The notes: generated by a model not told the origin, from the sequence alone. A stretch of 64,000 bases of DNA from Hymenobacter translucens (GCF_020685205.1 NZ_JAJERB010000001.1:806001-870000), one strand, 5' to 3'. Numbered from the stretch's first letter, positions 38,221-47,642 are shown. Numbers and translations are program-made.

Positions 38221-41190
38221 TTATACCGAAGCGCCGCTTAGCCTAGGCGTATCACTCGGCATAGCATTTTCGCCTTCCCCCGTTCCCACCGTCTGCTTGC
38301 CGGAGGTGTCAAGAATAATGGGGGCGGCAATGAACAGGGAAGAGTAGGTGCCAAATACCACACCTACAATCATGGCGAACGAAAACGAGCGCAGCGTTTC
38401 CCCGCCGAAAATGTAGAGAACGACCACCACCAGCAGCACCGTGGTCGAAGTGATAATGGTCCGCGAGAAGGTGGTATTCAGAGCGGGGTTGACCACCTGT
38501 GCAAAGGTGAGTGTTGGGTTCTCCTTCAGGTACTCCCGAATCCGGTCGTAAATCACCACTGTGTCGTTGATGGAGAAGCCCAGGATGGTGAGCACTGCCG
38601 CCACGAAAATTTGGTCCATCTCGTAGTTGATGCCGAAAAGCCGGGCAATGGGAAAGGCAACAATGACCATCAGCACATCGTGCAGCAAAGCCACCACCGA
38701 CGCTAGCGAGTACTGCCACTTCTCGAAGCGCAGCAGCACGTACACAAAGATGCCGACCAGGGACAGCAGCAGGCTCATCACCGAGGAGGCCTTGATATCG
38801 TCCGCCACGGTAGCGCCGACTTTGGATGTGCTCACGATGGTGGGGTCATTGGCCGCGTATGCCGCCAGACCTTTGCGCACGGCCTGCTCCACCTGTTGGT
38901 CTGCCGCAGCACTCTCGTCACCGGCCAGGTAGCTGGTGGTAATACGCAGCCGATTTGGGGCTCCGAAGGTTTTGACCTCAATGCCGGCACCCTGCAGGTC
39001 GTCGCCCAGGGCCGTGCGCACATCGGAGGCCACGATAGGCTGGTTGAAATTCACCGTATAGCTGCGACCACCTTTAAAGTCCACCCCCAGGTTCGGTCCG
39101 CCCTGCACGGCCATCAGCACAAAGCCCAGCACAATCACCGACGCGGAGAACAGATAAGCTGGCTTGCGCTTGCCTACGATGTCAAAGTTGAAGTTCTTGA
39201 ACAGGTTCAGGGACAGCGGCGTGGCAAAGGTCCAGCTGGCTGCGTTCTTGCCCGAGGTCAGCCACTCCACAATCAGGTGAGAGAGGTACACTGAGGTGAG
39301 AAACGAGGTAAGCACACCAATACCCAGGGTGATGGCAAAGCCCTGCACGGGGCCCGTTCCGAAAAAGCCCAGGATTACAGCAATCAGCAGGGTCGTGACG
39401 TTGGAGTCGAAAATAGCCGAGAAGGCGCGGCCATAGCCCTTGTTGATGGCATCCTTGAGGCTCAGGCCCTGCGCCAACTCTTCGCGGATGCGCTCAAAGA
39501 TGAGCACGTTCGCATCCACCGCCATGCCGAAGGTGAGCACCAGGCCGGCGATGCCCGGCAGGGTGAGGGCCGTGCCAAACTGGGCCAAGATACCCAGCAC
39601 CAGGAAGATGTTGAAGCCCAGGGCCACGTCGGCGACTACGCCGCCCTTGCCGTAGTAGGCCGCCATGAACACCATGATGATGATCAGACCGGCCAGGGAC
39701 GAGTAAAGTCCCTGCTGGATGGCTTCCTGCCCCAGCGAAGGCCCAACAATAGCTTCTTCAACGATGCGCGTGGGCGCAGGCAGCTTGCCGGCTTTGAGTA
39801 CCTGGGCCAAATCCTGCGCTTCCTCGACGGAGAAGTTACCGGAGATGCTGGTGTTGCCGCCCGCAATCTCGGTTTGCACCACCGGGTCGGTGTACACGTA
39901 GTCGTCGAGCACGATAGCCACCTGCTTATCGATGTTGGCGGCCGTCAGGGCCTGCCATTTACGGGAACCGGTGGGGTTCATGCTCACGCTTACCTCGGCC
40001 CGGCCACTTTCGTCAAAGTCCTGCCGGGCATCCGACACTACTTCCCCTGTTAAGGGCGCTGCGCCCCCGTTGCGGTCTTTGCGGACCGGCGTCAGGCGCA
40101 GATACTCCTGCTTGTCAAGGGTAACGGGCTTGGCCGCCCACAGCATAGTCAGGTTAGGAGGCAGCGTGGCGCGGGCTTCGGGCGAGCGCAGCACCTGGTT
40201 CATGCGGGCGGTGTCCCGCAGGTTCACGCCCATACCGCCGGGCATGGAGAAGAGGCGGGAGAGGAGCCCGCCTTTGGCGCCCGCGGCCGAGTCGGCTTTT
40301 TCCGCTGTGGCCGAGTTGCGTTTCGCCAGCTGGGCCGCCAGGGAGGTCGTGTCGCCGGTTGCCTGCGAGGCGGTCTTGGCCGGAGTGGTGCCGCTGGCGT
40401 TGGCCAGGGCTTCCTTGGCCGCCAGGGCCTGGTCAAGCTGCATCAGGTAGGGGCCAATTTCCTGTTGGTCCCACACTTCCCAGAACTCCAGCTTGGCTTG
40501 GCTCTGCAGCAGCTTGCGGATGCGCTCGGGGTTGTCGACCCCGGGCAGCTCAATCTGCAGGCGGCCGGTGCCCTTTACCCGCTGAATGCTGGGCTGGTTC
40601 ACGCCAAACTTGTCGACCCGGGTGCGCAGGATATCAAACGAGCGGTCAATGGCTTCTTCCACTTCCTTGTCGATGGCGGCGACGACTTGCTCGTTACTGG
40701 AATTGATGTCGAGCCCGCGGCTCTTGTTGCTGGTGTTGGCAAACAGATGAGCCAGCGGCTTGGAGGGAGCCAGCTGTTGGTACTGCTGCGCAAACAGGGT
40801 GGTGAAGGCCGTGCCCGAGTTAGTTTTCTGCAGCTCCTGCGCCCGGGTAAGGGCCTGGTTGAGGGCTGGGTCTTTGGAGTTGCCGCTCAGGGCACGCACG
40901 ATTTCCACCGGCGATACTTCCAGTGTGACGTGCATACCACCTTTCAGGTCCAGGCCCAGGCCCAGTTCAGAAGCGCGCACGTCGCGGTAGGTGTACGAGC
41001 CGAACACGGGCGCCCGCCATACCGAATCCAGGTAGTGCTGGCGCTGGCGCTCGTCGAGCCGGCCGTTATGAGTGGCGTAGGCAACGGCCTGGTCCTGAAC
41101 CCGGCGCGAGACGTAGGTGAAAAAAAGATAATAGGCACAGAGGCCCGTCACGATGAGCGTGAGGACAATGATTAAGGTTTTGTTACGCAT
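38221..41190 (-). CDS. secDF: Protein translocase subunit SecDF (fused)
   Basis: 989 residues from MRNKTLIIVLTLIVTGLCAY, the fused SecD-SecF form usual in Bacteroidota. SecD half: GLGLDLKGGMHVTLEV near residue 75, large periplasmic domains, then MAVDANVLIFERIREEL in the proton-conducting helix. SecF half: NLGVDFKGGRSYTVNF and GFSINDTVVIYDRIREYLKE. It works with SecYEG at the inner membrane, using the proton gradient to pull exported proteins to the periplasm. The longer upstream start overlaps the leader and was rejected. A housekeeping gene that marks stable backbone. Confidence 0.95.
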   Translation of the reverse strand: MRNKTLIIVLTLIVTGLCAYYLFFTYVSRRVQDQAVAYATHNGRLDERQRQHYLDSVWRAPVFGSYTYRDVRASELGLGLDLKGGMHVTLEVSPVEIVRALSGNSKDPALNQALTRAQELQKTNSGTAFTTLFAQQYQQLAPSKPLAHLFANTSNKSRGLDINSSNEQVVAAIDKEVEEAIDRSFDILRTRVDKFGVNQPSIQRVKGTGRLQIELPGVDNPERIRKLLQSQAKLEFWEVWDQQEIGPYLMQLDQALAAKEALANASGTTPAKTASQATGDTTSLAAQLAKRNSATAEKADSAAGAKGGLLSRLFSMPGGMGVNLRDTARMNQVLRSPEARATLPPNLTMLWAAKPVTLDKQEYLRLTPVRKDRNGGAAPLTGEVVSDARQDFDESGRAEVSVSMNPTGSRKWQALTAANIDKQVAIVLDDYVYTDPVVQTEIAGGNTSISGNFSVEEAQDLAQVLKAGKLPAPTRIVEEAIVGPSLGQEAIQQGLYSSLAGLIIIMVFMAAYYGKGGVVADVALGFNIFLVLGILAQFGTALTLPGIAGLVLTFGMAVDANVLIFERIREELAQGLSLKDAINKGYGRAFSAIFDSNVTTLLIAVILGFFGTGPVQGFAITLGIGVLTSFLTSVYLSHLIVEWLTSGKNAASWTFATPLSLNLFKNFNFDIVGKRKPAYLFSASVIVLGFVLMAVQGGPNLGVDFKGGRSYTVNFNQPIVASDVRTALGDDLQGAGIEVKTFGAPNRLRITTSYLAGDESAAADQQVEQAVRKGLAAYAANDPTIVSTSKVGATVADDIKASSVMSLLLSLVGIFVYVLLRFEKWQYSLASVVALLHDVLMVIVAFPIARLFGINYEMDQIFVAAVLTILGFSINDTVVIYDRIREYLKENPTLTFAQVVNPALNTTFSRTIITSTTVLLVVVVLYIFGGETLRSFSFAMIVGVVFGTYSSLFIAAPIILDTSGKQTVGTGEGENAMPSDTPRLSGASV

Positions 41191-41339
41191 GGGGTTACTA
41201 GCAACGATGAAGAAACACGGGGTAGCACTGCAGGCATATGCGTAGGCAAGACGCTGCAGCAACCAGTAGGTATAGAGCAGTGCCCGGCAGGCTGCTGAAG
41301 TAGCCTACTAGTAACAGTTCCACACCTGAATCTTCATCC

Positions 41340-41720
41340 TTAGGGAGCCTGGGGAGAGAGCATCACGGCCAGCAGCCGGACGCGAAATACCTCAGCGGCC
41401 TGTACACCGGCCTGCAACAGCGGCGTGGCTAGGATCCGGCGCACTCTGGGTAACCAGCACATCGCAAGTGCTGGCACCGGTAACCAAGCCAGCGCAGGCG
41501 GGGCCACATAATGGCTTAGAACTGGTGTGGCCTCTAGAGCCACCTTCTTCTTGACCACCTCGACTATTGACTGCACAGTGGTCCCGTACTCATTCCCCCC
41601 CGGCTGGTGAAAAGTGTTTACTTCCCGTTGGTTCAGGCCCAGCGACAGCAGCGCCGCGAGGGTGAGCAGCGCAAAGCGCAACGAGAACACAAAACGAGTG
41701 GAAGGGGACATAGGCGGCAC
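41340..41720 (-). CDS. Short exported protein, paralogue of the 36.5-kb gene
   Basis: 126 residues with an N-terminal hydrophobic segment (RFALLTLAALLSLGL). A polar linker (REVNTFHQPGGNEYGTTVQS) leads to a C-terminal region ending AAEVFRVRLLAVMLSPQAP, which is shared with the other copy. No family recognised. About 150 bp upstream of SecDF on the same strand. Confidence 0.6.
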   Translation of the reverse strand: MPPMSPSTRFVFSLRFALLTLAALLSLGLNQREVNTFHQPGGNEYGTTVQSIVEVVKKKVALEATPVLSHYVAPPALAWLPVPALAMCWLPRVRRILATPLLQAGVQAAEVFRVRLLAVMLSPQAP

Positions 41721-41821
41721 AGGAGGGCCAGCAAAGATACAGGATAAGGAGGTTGCAGTAGGGGGCTACGCTCTGGGCCATGGACAGCGGCTGTTGCTAA
41801 GCTTCAGGTTTCGCTTTGCAG

Positions 41822-43108
41822 TTATCCTCCGATCGTCTTAGGTCTGAATAAGATTTTGTCGATGTGACTTCGGTCAACATCCACAATTTCAAAGTAGTGT
41901 CCCTCCCACATGAAATGCTCGCCGGCGCGGGGAAGCACGCTCAGAACGTGCAGGGCAAAGCCCCCCAGACTGTGAAACCCGCTCAGGCCACGGCGCTGGG
42001 CGGCCGAGATGTGAAAGCGTTCCGCAAACTCGGCAAAAGGAAGCTGGGCATCAATCAGAAAAGAGCCGTCGCCGCGCTCTATAATAGTTGGGTTTTCCTC
42101 GATGTCGGGTGAGACATCGCCTACCAGCGCGTCCAGAATGTCATCAATGGTCACCATTCCGACGACCCCACCGAACTCGTCCACCACGATTCCTTGGTGT
42201 ACGCGCCGCTGTCGAAACAGCTCCAGAGCATGGTAAGCCTTGCTCGAGGCTGGCATAAATAATGGTTCCTTTTGCAGAGCTTCCAGCCGCTGCAGCTGAG
42301 CGTCCAAGTTGTCGTCTACCAAGTCCTTGAGGTAGACCATACCGCGCACTTCATCCAAGCTGCCCTGGCAGAGTGGGTAAGCCGACTGCTTGCGGGTGAG
42401 CACCGTATGCTTTGTCGTGGCCACGTCCTCATCCAAGTCTAGCCATACGATATCCTGGCGGCTGGTCATGAGCGAGCCAATGCGCCGGTCTCCCAGACTA
42501 AAGACGTTTTTGACGATGTCGTGCTCAATTTCCTGGATGGTCCCCTCCGAGGCTCCTTCTTTTATCATGGCCTTGATCTCTTCTTCCGTTACGGGGCTTT
42601 CCTGCGCCTTGATGCCCATGAGCTTAATGAGTAAGTCACTGGAGATAGTCAGCAGCCAAATAAAAGGTGAAGTGAAACGCGAAAGCAGTGCCATGGGTGC
42701 GGCCATGAACTTGATAATGCCTTCGGGGTTAGTTAGGCCGATGCGTTTGGGTAGCAGCTCGCCGGCGACCACGGAGAGGTAGGTAATGAAAGTTACCATC
42801 AGCACCACGGCGAAGTTGTCGGCAAATGGAGCCAGCATGGGCACCCGGGCAATGAAGCCCTGCAGCTGCAGGGTGAGACCAGCGCCGCTGAACACACCGG
42901 TCAGGATACTTATCAGGGTGATGCCGATCTGAACCGTAGAGAGAAACCGGGTGGGCGCCTGAGCCAGCTCCAGAGCGGCCTGGGCCGTGCGGCTACCTTG
43001 CTTGGCCTGAGCCTCGAGTTTTGACTTTCGGGATGATATAAGGGCAATTTCCGACATGGAGAAAACGCCGTTGAGCAGCACGAGTACGAGAATAATCAGT
43101 AGTTCCAT
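41822..43108 (-). CDS. CNNM/CorC-type membrane protein (hemolysin family)
   Basis: 428 residues. N-terminal CNNM membrane domain with NGVFSMSEIALISSRKSKLE and VAGELLPKRIGLTNPE, then an acidic linker (SPVTEEEIKAMIKEGASEG), two CBS domains (SLMTSRQDIVWLDLDE; RQRRVHQGIVVDEFGGVVGM) and a C-terminal CorC_HlyC domain (IIERGDGSFLIDAQLP). Relatives take part in magnesium or cobalt efflux; the hemolysin name is historical. CBS domains normally bind adenine nucleotides as regulators. Confidence 0.92.
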   Translation of the reverse strand: MELLIILVLVLLNGVFSMSEIALISSRKSKLEAQAKQGSRTAQAALELAQAPTRFLSTVQIGITLISILTGVFSGAGLTLQLQGFIARVPMLAPFADNFAVVLMVTFITYLSVVAGELLPKRIGLTNPEGIIKFMAAPMALLSRFTSPFIWLLTISSDLLIKLMGIKAQESPVTEEEIKAMIKEGASEGTIQEIEHDIVKNVFSLGDRRIGSLMTSRQDIVWLDLDEDVATTKHTVLTRKQSAYPLCQGSLDEVRGMVYLKDLVDDNLDAQLQRLEALQKEPLFMPASSKAYHALELFRQRRVHQGIVVDEFGGVVGMVTIDDILDALVGDVSPDIEENPTIIERGDGSFLIDAQLPFAEFAERFHISAAQRRGLSGFHSLGGFALHVLSVLPRAGEHFMWEGHYFEIVDVDRSHIDKILFRPKTIGG

Positions 43109-43170
43109 AGAATGAGCACAGCTAGGCCGAGGTGTCTGCTGTGAAACCTCGTTTCGATTTAAGACTTAGC

Positions 43171-43809
43171 TTAGGATACTTGCTGCAAGCCCGATCGGTG
43201 GCGGTGCCCTGGGTCCAGGCGCTGAAACTCGGTCGGGGTCATGCCGGTGACCTGCTTGAACTGGTTGGTGAGGTGGGCCGGGCTGCGGTACCCCAACTGG
43301 CGCGCCACCTCGGCGACAGAGTCGTCCTGGTAGCTGAGCAGCTCTTTGGCCCGCTCCACCTTCTGGCGGATGAGGTACTTTTCAATGGTAAGCCCTTGGC
43401 GGGTTGAGAATAGGTGCGAGAGGTAGGAATAGTCGCGGCCGAGCCGCTCGCTCAGGTACACCGAGGTGTTGAGCAGCGGCCATTGCTCGGCCGGGGTGTA
43501 GTGCACCAGCTCCAGTACCAGTGCCTTGATTTGCTCCACCACCTGGTCGCGCGGGTCTTCGAGCAGGTCGAAGCCTATCGGCCCCAGTACCGCTTGCAGC
43601 AGCTGGGCATCCGGCATCCCCTGGACGGGGGGCACGACGTCGGCGCCCCCGAGCCCCACCTGCAGCACAGTCAGTCCCTGCTGTTCCAATTCCTCGCGCA
43701 CCACCCGGGCGCACCGGGGGCACACCACACCGCGCAGGGGCAGGCGTGTTGCCCCGACTGGGGGGACAAGGGGTAAGGTCGTGACAACAGCAGAATCAGC
43801 AGGGCTCAT
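43171..43809 (-). CDS. AraC-type regulator with N-terminal metal-binding domain
   Basis: 212 residues. An HMA-like N-terminal domain (LPLRGVVCPRCARVVREELE, CPRC at about 30-33) is fused to an AraC helix-turn-helix pair (TSVYLSERLGRDYSYLSHLF; SVAEVARQLGYRSPAHLTNQ; FKQVTGMTPTEF). The CPRC pair suggests sensing of a soft metal or of thiol state. Divergent from the efflux-pump gene across a region with a long inverted repeat (43838-43882), so it probably controls it. A second regulator of the same design is at 45947. Confidence 0.85.
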   Translation of the reverse strand: MSPADSAVVTTLPLVPPVGATRLPLRGVVCPRCARVVREELEQQGLTVLQVGLGGADVVPPVQGMPDAQLLQAVLGPIGFDLLEDPRDQVVEQIKALVLELVHYTPAEQWPLLNTSVYLSERLGRDYSYLSHLFSTRQGLTIEKYLIRQKVERAKELLSYQDDSVAEVARQLGYRSPAHLTNQFKQVTGMTPTEFQRLDPGHRHRSGLQQVS

Positions 43810-43837
43810 ACCCGTGTCCTACGAAAAGAGCGGCGGC

Positions 43838-43882
43838 GGGTAGGCACGGATGGCCCCTTTCCCGGGCCGTCCGTGCCTACCC
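43838..43882. promoter_or_regulatory. Long inverted repeat in the AraC/efflux intergenic region
   Basis: GGGTAGGCACGGATGGCCC, 7-nt spacer, GGGCCGTCCGTGCCTACCC: 19-bp arms with one mismatch. It lies 29 bp upstream of the AraC start and about 180 bp from the pump start. A TAATTTTG -7 element for the pump is at 43957-43964. It may be an operator or a cruciform/leader hairpin. Confidence 0.55.
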
Positions 43883-44059
43883 GCGCCCCGCTGGCCGGTT
43901 CCAAATCTTGCAACGCGGACCCAGGATGGTGTACAGCCCTCCCCTCGGGTGGCCCGTAATTTTGCACTGGTTCAAGACGGGACAAAGCCCGGTGTTAACG
44001 CCGGATTTTCCCTTCTACCGTTGCTGGCAACCTCCTGCCGCAGGTAATTCTACTTCGTC

Positions 44060-45580
44060 ATGTCAACGACCCTAAGCACAACCCAAATCGGGGCGAGTCA
44101 GCATAGCACTCCGCATCGTCTCGCCCTGCTGGTGATTGCCACGGCCCAGCTCATGCTGGTGCTCGACGACACCATTGCCAATATTGCCCTGCCTAGCATC
44201 CAGCGCGATCTGGGCGTGAACACGGCCGTGTTGCCGTGGATTATTAATGCTTACCTACTCGCCTTCGGAGCCCTGCTGCTCTTCGGCGGCCGCCTCGGCG
44301 ACCTGTACGGGCGCCGCCGGGTGCTGCGCGTCGGCTTGGCCGTGTTCACCGGCGCCTCGCTGCTCGGTGGCCTGGGGGTGAACGCGCCCATGCTCATCGG
44401 CGCCCGCGGCCTGCAAGGCATTGGCGCGGCCCTGGTAGCGCCCAACGTGCTGGCCCTGATTACCACGACCTTCCCCATCGGCAAGCCGCGCACATCGGCG
44501 CTGGCCGTGTACGGGGCCATGTCCGCAGTAGGTATGACCATCGGGGTGTTACTGGGCGGCCTGCTCACTGGCCTGCTGAGCTGGCGCTGGGTGTTCTTTA
44601 TTAACATACCCATTGGCCTGGTGGTCCTGCTGGGCACCCGCATCCTGGTGGAGGGGCAGCGTAACTCCGGCAAGCTGCACCTGCTAGATGCCCTCACCGG
44701 TGCTGGTGCCATGGTGGCCCTGGCCTATGGTATCACCCGCGGCGGGGAGCACGGCTGGATCGACTCGCTCACCTTGGGCGCGTTTGCCCTGGCGCTGGCG
44801 CTGGGTGCAGTGTTCTTCGGGCTGCAGCGCCGCCGCCAGCACCCGATGCTGCCCCTAACTCTGTTCCAGGACCGCACCCGCTCGGGCTCGTACGTGGTGG
44901 TGGTCTTCATCGGGGCCGCGCTCATGGCTACCTACTACCTGCTGACCCTGTTCATGCAGCAAGTACTGGGCTTCCAGCCCGTGATGGCCGGGGTAGCCTC
45001 CTTGCCGGTTAGTGTTGGCATCGTGCTGGCGGCAGGCGTGAGCACCAAGCTGCTGGAGCGCTTCCCGCCGCGCGCCGTAGCGGTGCCTGGCCTGCTCATC
45101 GCGGCCGGGGGCCTGTACTGGCTCTCGACGCTCTCCGTGGGCGCCTCGTACCTGGGCCACGTGCTGCCGGCTCTGCTACTGACCTACTTCGGCCTTGGCA
45201 TGGGTTTCCTGCCCATGACCCTTACCACAGTCCACGGCGTGGCCCAGGAGCAGGCAGGCGTAGCCTCAGCCCTGCTCAACACCGCCCAGCAAATCGGTGC
45301 GGCTCTGGGCATTGCCGTGCTTTCCACCGTCTCGACGCTGGTCGCCAATAGCCAACTGCCCCAGGCCGCCGGCGCGCTCCAGCGCGGCCTGGCCGGACAC
45401 GACCAGCGCTTGGTGGCCGCCGCTAACGCCGCTCTGACCCAGGGCTATACCACCGGCTTTCTAGTGGGGGCGGGCCTGCTAATGGTCGCGGCCCTGATTG
45501 TAGCCCTCACTGTTACCCTGCCGCGTGTCCAGGCCACAGTTGAATCCAACGCGGCAGCCCAGCCCGCGCCGGCGGTGTAA
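44060..45580 (+). CDS. MFS drug efflux transporter, DHA2 (14-TM) family
   Basis: 506 residues, about 14 transmembrane helices. Family motifs: LVLDDTIANIALPSIQRDLG in helix 1, FGGRLGDLYGRRRVLRVGLA in the loop after helix 2 and the antiporter motif region AVGMTIGVLLGGLLTGLLSW in helix 5. DHA2 pumps use the proton gradient to expel lipophilic or cationic drugs. Preceded by a divergent AraC-HMA regulator and followed by a small HMA protein and another AraC-HMA gene, suggesting induction by metal or electrophile stress. Confidence 0.9.
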   Translation: MSTTLSTTQIGASQHSTPHRLALLVIATAQLMLVLDDTIANIALPSIQRDLGVNTAVLPWIINAYLLAFGALLLFGGRLGDLYGRRRVLRVGLAVFTGASLLGGLGVNAPMLIGARGLQGIGAALVAPNVLALITTTFPIGKPRTSALAVYGAMSAVGMTIGVLLGGLLTGLLSWRWVFFINIPIGLVVLLGTRILVEGQRNSGKLHLLDALTGAGAMVALAYGITRGGEHGWIDSLTLGAFALALALGAVFFGLQRRRQHPMLPLTLFQDRTRSGSYVVVVFIGAALMATYYLLTLFMQQVLGFQPVMAGVASLPVSVGIVLAAGVSTKLLERFPPRAVAVPGLLIAAGGLYWLSTLSVGASYLGHVLPALLLTYFGLGMGFLPMTLTTVHGVAQEQAGVASALLNTAQQIGAALGIAVLSTVSTLVANSQLPQAAGALQRGLAGHDQRLVAAANAALTQGYTTGFLVGAGLLMVAALIVALTVTLPRVQATVESNAAAQPAPAV

Positions 45581-45653
45581 GCCACTGTTTTTCTGAAGGT
45601 TTTTCTATATCACCCGACGGGCGACACCCGCCCGTCCTACCTTTCCTGAACCC

Positions 45654-45866
45654 ATGAAAACGCTTCGTTTTAAAACCAACATCAACTGCGGCGGCTGCGT
45701 GAAAGCCGTTAGCCCAACCCTGAACGGCACCACCGCTATCGAGAGCTGGCAGGTGGACACAGCCAGTCCGGACAAGACCTTAACCGTGACCGGCACCCTC
45801 GACGAAGACCAGGTGGTGGCACTGGTCGAACAAGCCGGCTTCCAGGCCGAGCCGCAGCCGGCGTAA
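45654..45866 (+). CDS. Small heavy-metal-associated (HMA/CopZ-like) protein
   Basis: 70 residues, one ferredoxin-like HMA fold: MKTLRFKTNINCGGCVKAVS with metal-binding CGGC at 12-15, then QVDTASPDKTLTVTGTL and VVALVEQAGFQAEP. Acts as a cytosolic copper or related soft-metal carrier. A hairpin (45616-45636) separates it from the pump gene, and a strong terminator follows at 45891, so it is likely a single-gene unit. Confidence 0.9.
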   Translation: MKTLRFKTNINCGGCVKAVSPTLNGTTAIESWQVDTASPDKTLTVTGTLDEDQVVALVEQAGFQAEPQPA

Positions 45867-45890
45867 CGCCACCCCTTCCAATATTTCCGT

Positions 45891-45919
45891 AAACGCCTGG
45901 ACCCCGTCCGGGCGTTTTT
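45891..45919 (+). terminator. Intrinsic terminator after the HMA gene
   Basis: AAACGCCTGGAC, loop CCC, GTCCGGGCGTTT followed by TT: a 12-bp stem with one T-G pair and a T run. Confidence 0.88.
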
Positions 45920-45946
45920 GTTAGTCGATTTCTAGCCGCTGACCCG

Positions 45947-46492
45947 ATGAACCATCTTGTGCGCATCAAAGGCATGGTCTGCCCCCGCTGCATCCAGACC
46001 GTAAGCGCCGTGTTCCGGGACGAAGATTTTCCGGTCACGGACGTGCAGCTGGGCGCTGTCACCTACCACACCGGGAACGAGCAGCCCCGCGACCTGGCCC
46101 GCGTCCGGCAGCGCCTGGCTGCGGAAGGCTTCGAGGTGCTCGACGACAAGCAAGCCCGCCTGATCGCCCGCCTCAAGGAGCTGGTGGATGCCTGGATTGA
46201 GCAAGGCGTGGAACACGAGCACACGCTGGCCGCCTACGTGAGCGAGGCGCTGCACCAAAACTACTACACGCTGAGCACGCTGTTTTCTGCCACGCAGGGT
46301 ACTACCCTGGAGCGCTACCTCATCAGTCGCCGCATCGAACTGGCCCAGCAGCAGCTCGAAACCAGCGACGAGTCACTGGCCGTGATTGGGGAGCGGCTGG
46401 GCTTCAGCAGCAGCCACCATTTCTCGAACCAGTTCAAACGGGAAACCGGCCTGACGCCCTCACAATACCGGGTGATGAAGCGGGCTGGGTAG
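45947..46492 (+). CDS. AraC-type regulator with N-terminal HMA domain, second copy
   Basis: 181 residues. The HMA part MNHLVRIKGMVCPRCIQTVS carries CPRC at about 12-15. The rest is the AraC DNA-binding unit: LAAYVSEALHQNYYTLSTLF, TTLERYLISRRIELAQQQLE, SLAVIGERLGFSSSHHFSNQ, FKRETGLTPSQYR. Shorter than the 43.2-kb regulator but of the same design. It lies between the HMA carrier and the heavy-metal-binding lipoprotein, either of which could be its target. Confidence 0.87.
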   Translation: MNHLVRIKGMVCPRCIQTVSAVFRDEDFPVTDVQLGAVTYHTGNEQPRDLARVRQRLAAEGFEVLDDKQARLIARLKELVDAWIEQGVEHEHTLAAYVSEALHQNYYTLSTLFSATQGTTLERYLISRRIELAQQQLETSDESLAVIGERLGFSSSHHFSNQFKRETGLTPSQYRVMKRAG

Positions 46493-46625
46493 CTGTCGTG
46501 ACGTACGCCGACTAGGTGAGCGGTTCCTAATTATGCAATTCTCCCCCGGTATTGCGTACACCCCCCGGCAGGCCCCGGGCCGAACTTTGTCCTAGTAAAC
46601 AAGGCGGAATTATCCGCTCCCAACT

Positions 46626-47642
46626 ATGACAACACACCCCCTTCCGAGGCCCCGCCGCATGCTGTCGGTTGTTTTACTGGCTTCGCTCACCTGGATGACC
46701 TCATCCTGCTCATCTCCGGAATCTTCTTCGTCCACTCCTCCATCCACCACCATGAACGAAAACACCCACGGTCACCAGCACGGCGGCCACGGCCACCAGC
46801 ACGGCGACCACCACGGTACCGACCAACCCAGCGGGCAGCGGTATGTCTGCCCCATGCACCCCGAGGTAACCAGCGACCAACCCGGCGCGTGCCCCAAGTG
46901 CGGCATGACGCTGCAGCCGTCCGGCCAGCCGGCCACGGGCGGCGCCACCTACCAGATGCACTTCATGGCCACGCCCGCGCAGCCCGTGGCCGGCCAGCCC
47001 GTGACCCTCTCGTTTCAGCCGCAGGCAGCTGGAGGCGACCACGCGGCCGTGCCCCTAGCGACGGTGCACGAGCAGAAGGTGCACCTGATGATTCTCTCGC
47101 AGGACCTTTCGGAGTATTACCACATCCACCCCACCTTCCAGCCTTCCGGCCGTTACGAGCTACCGTTCACTTTCAAAACGGGAGGCACGTACCTGCTCTA
47201 CCAGGACTATCAGCCCGAAGGTGGTGGGCACCAGCTGGGCCGGCAAACGCTGCAGGTGAGCGGCCCGACCCGGCCGGCCGTCACATACACGAAAGACCAG
47301 CTGCGCTGGGAAGCCAACGGTTACGCGGCCGACCTCGCGTTTGACAAGACCGTCCGCGCTGGGCAGCCGCTGGCGGTGAGTGTGACCGTGAGCCGCGGTG
47401 GCAAGCCCGTCACCGACCTCGACCAGTACCTAGGCGCCCTAGGGCACATGGTGATTCTGAGCGAAGACGGCGCGGATTACCTGCACGTGCACCCCGAGGA
47501 CCAAGCCGACAAAGGCCCGCGCATCGGCTTTCACACCACGTTTGATAAGCCGGGTCGCTACCGCGTCTTCCTGCAGTTCCAGCACGCCGGTGTGGTGCAG
47601 ACTTCGGATTTTACGGTGAACGTAGGGCCGGCTGTGGCGTAA
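46626..47642 (+). CDS. Heavy-metal-binding lipoprotein
   Basis: 338 residues with a lipoprotein-like N-terminus (LLASLTWMTSSC). A His-rich stretch (HGHQHGGHGHQHGDHHGTD) is followed by a heavy-metal-binding domain (YVCPMHPEVTSDQPGACPKC, then GM), the Cys/His motif found on copper and silver efflux proteins. Two beta-sandwich halves follow, each with Met/His-rich strands (KVHLMILSQDLSEYYHIHPT; HMVILSEDGADYLHVHPEDQ). It probably binds copper or a similar metal in the periplasm. Upstream of the start is an AACTTTG-type promoter element. Confidence 0.85.
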   Translation: MTTHPLPRPRRMLSVVLLASLTWMTSSCSSPESSSSTPPSTTMNENTHGHQHGGHGHQHGDHHGTDQPSGQRYVCPMHPEVTSDQPGACPKCGMTLQPSGQPATGGATYQMHFMATPAQPVAGQPVTLSFQPQAAGGDHAAVPLATVHEQKVHLMILSQDLSEYYHIHPTFQPSGRYELPFTFKTGGTYLLYQDYQPEGGGHQLGRQTLQVSGPTRPAVTYTKDQLRWEANGYAADLAFDKTVRAGQPLAVSVTVSRGGKPVTDLDQYLGALGHMVILSEDGADYLHVHPEDQADKGPRIGFHTTFDKPGRYRVFLQFQHAGVVQTSDFTVNVGPAVA

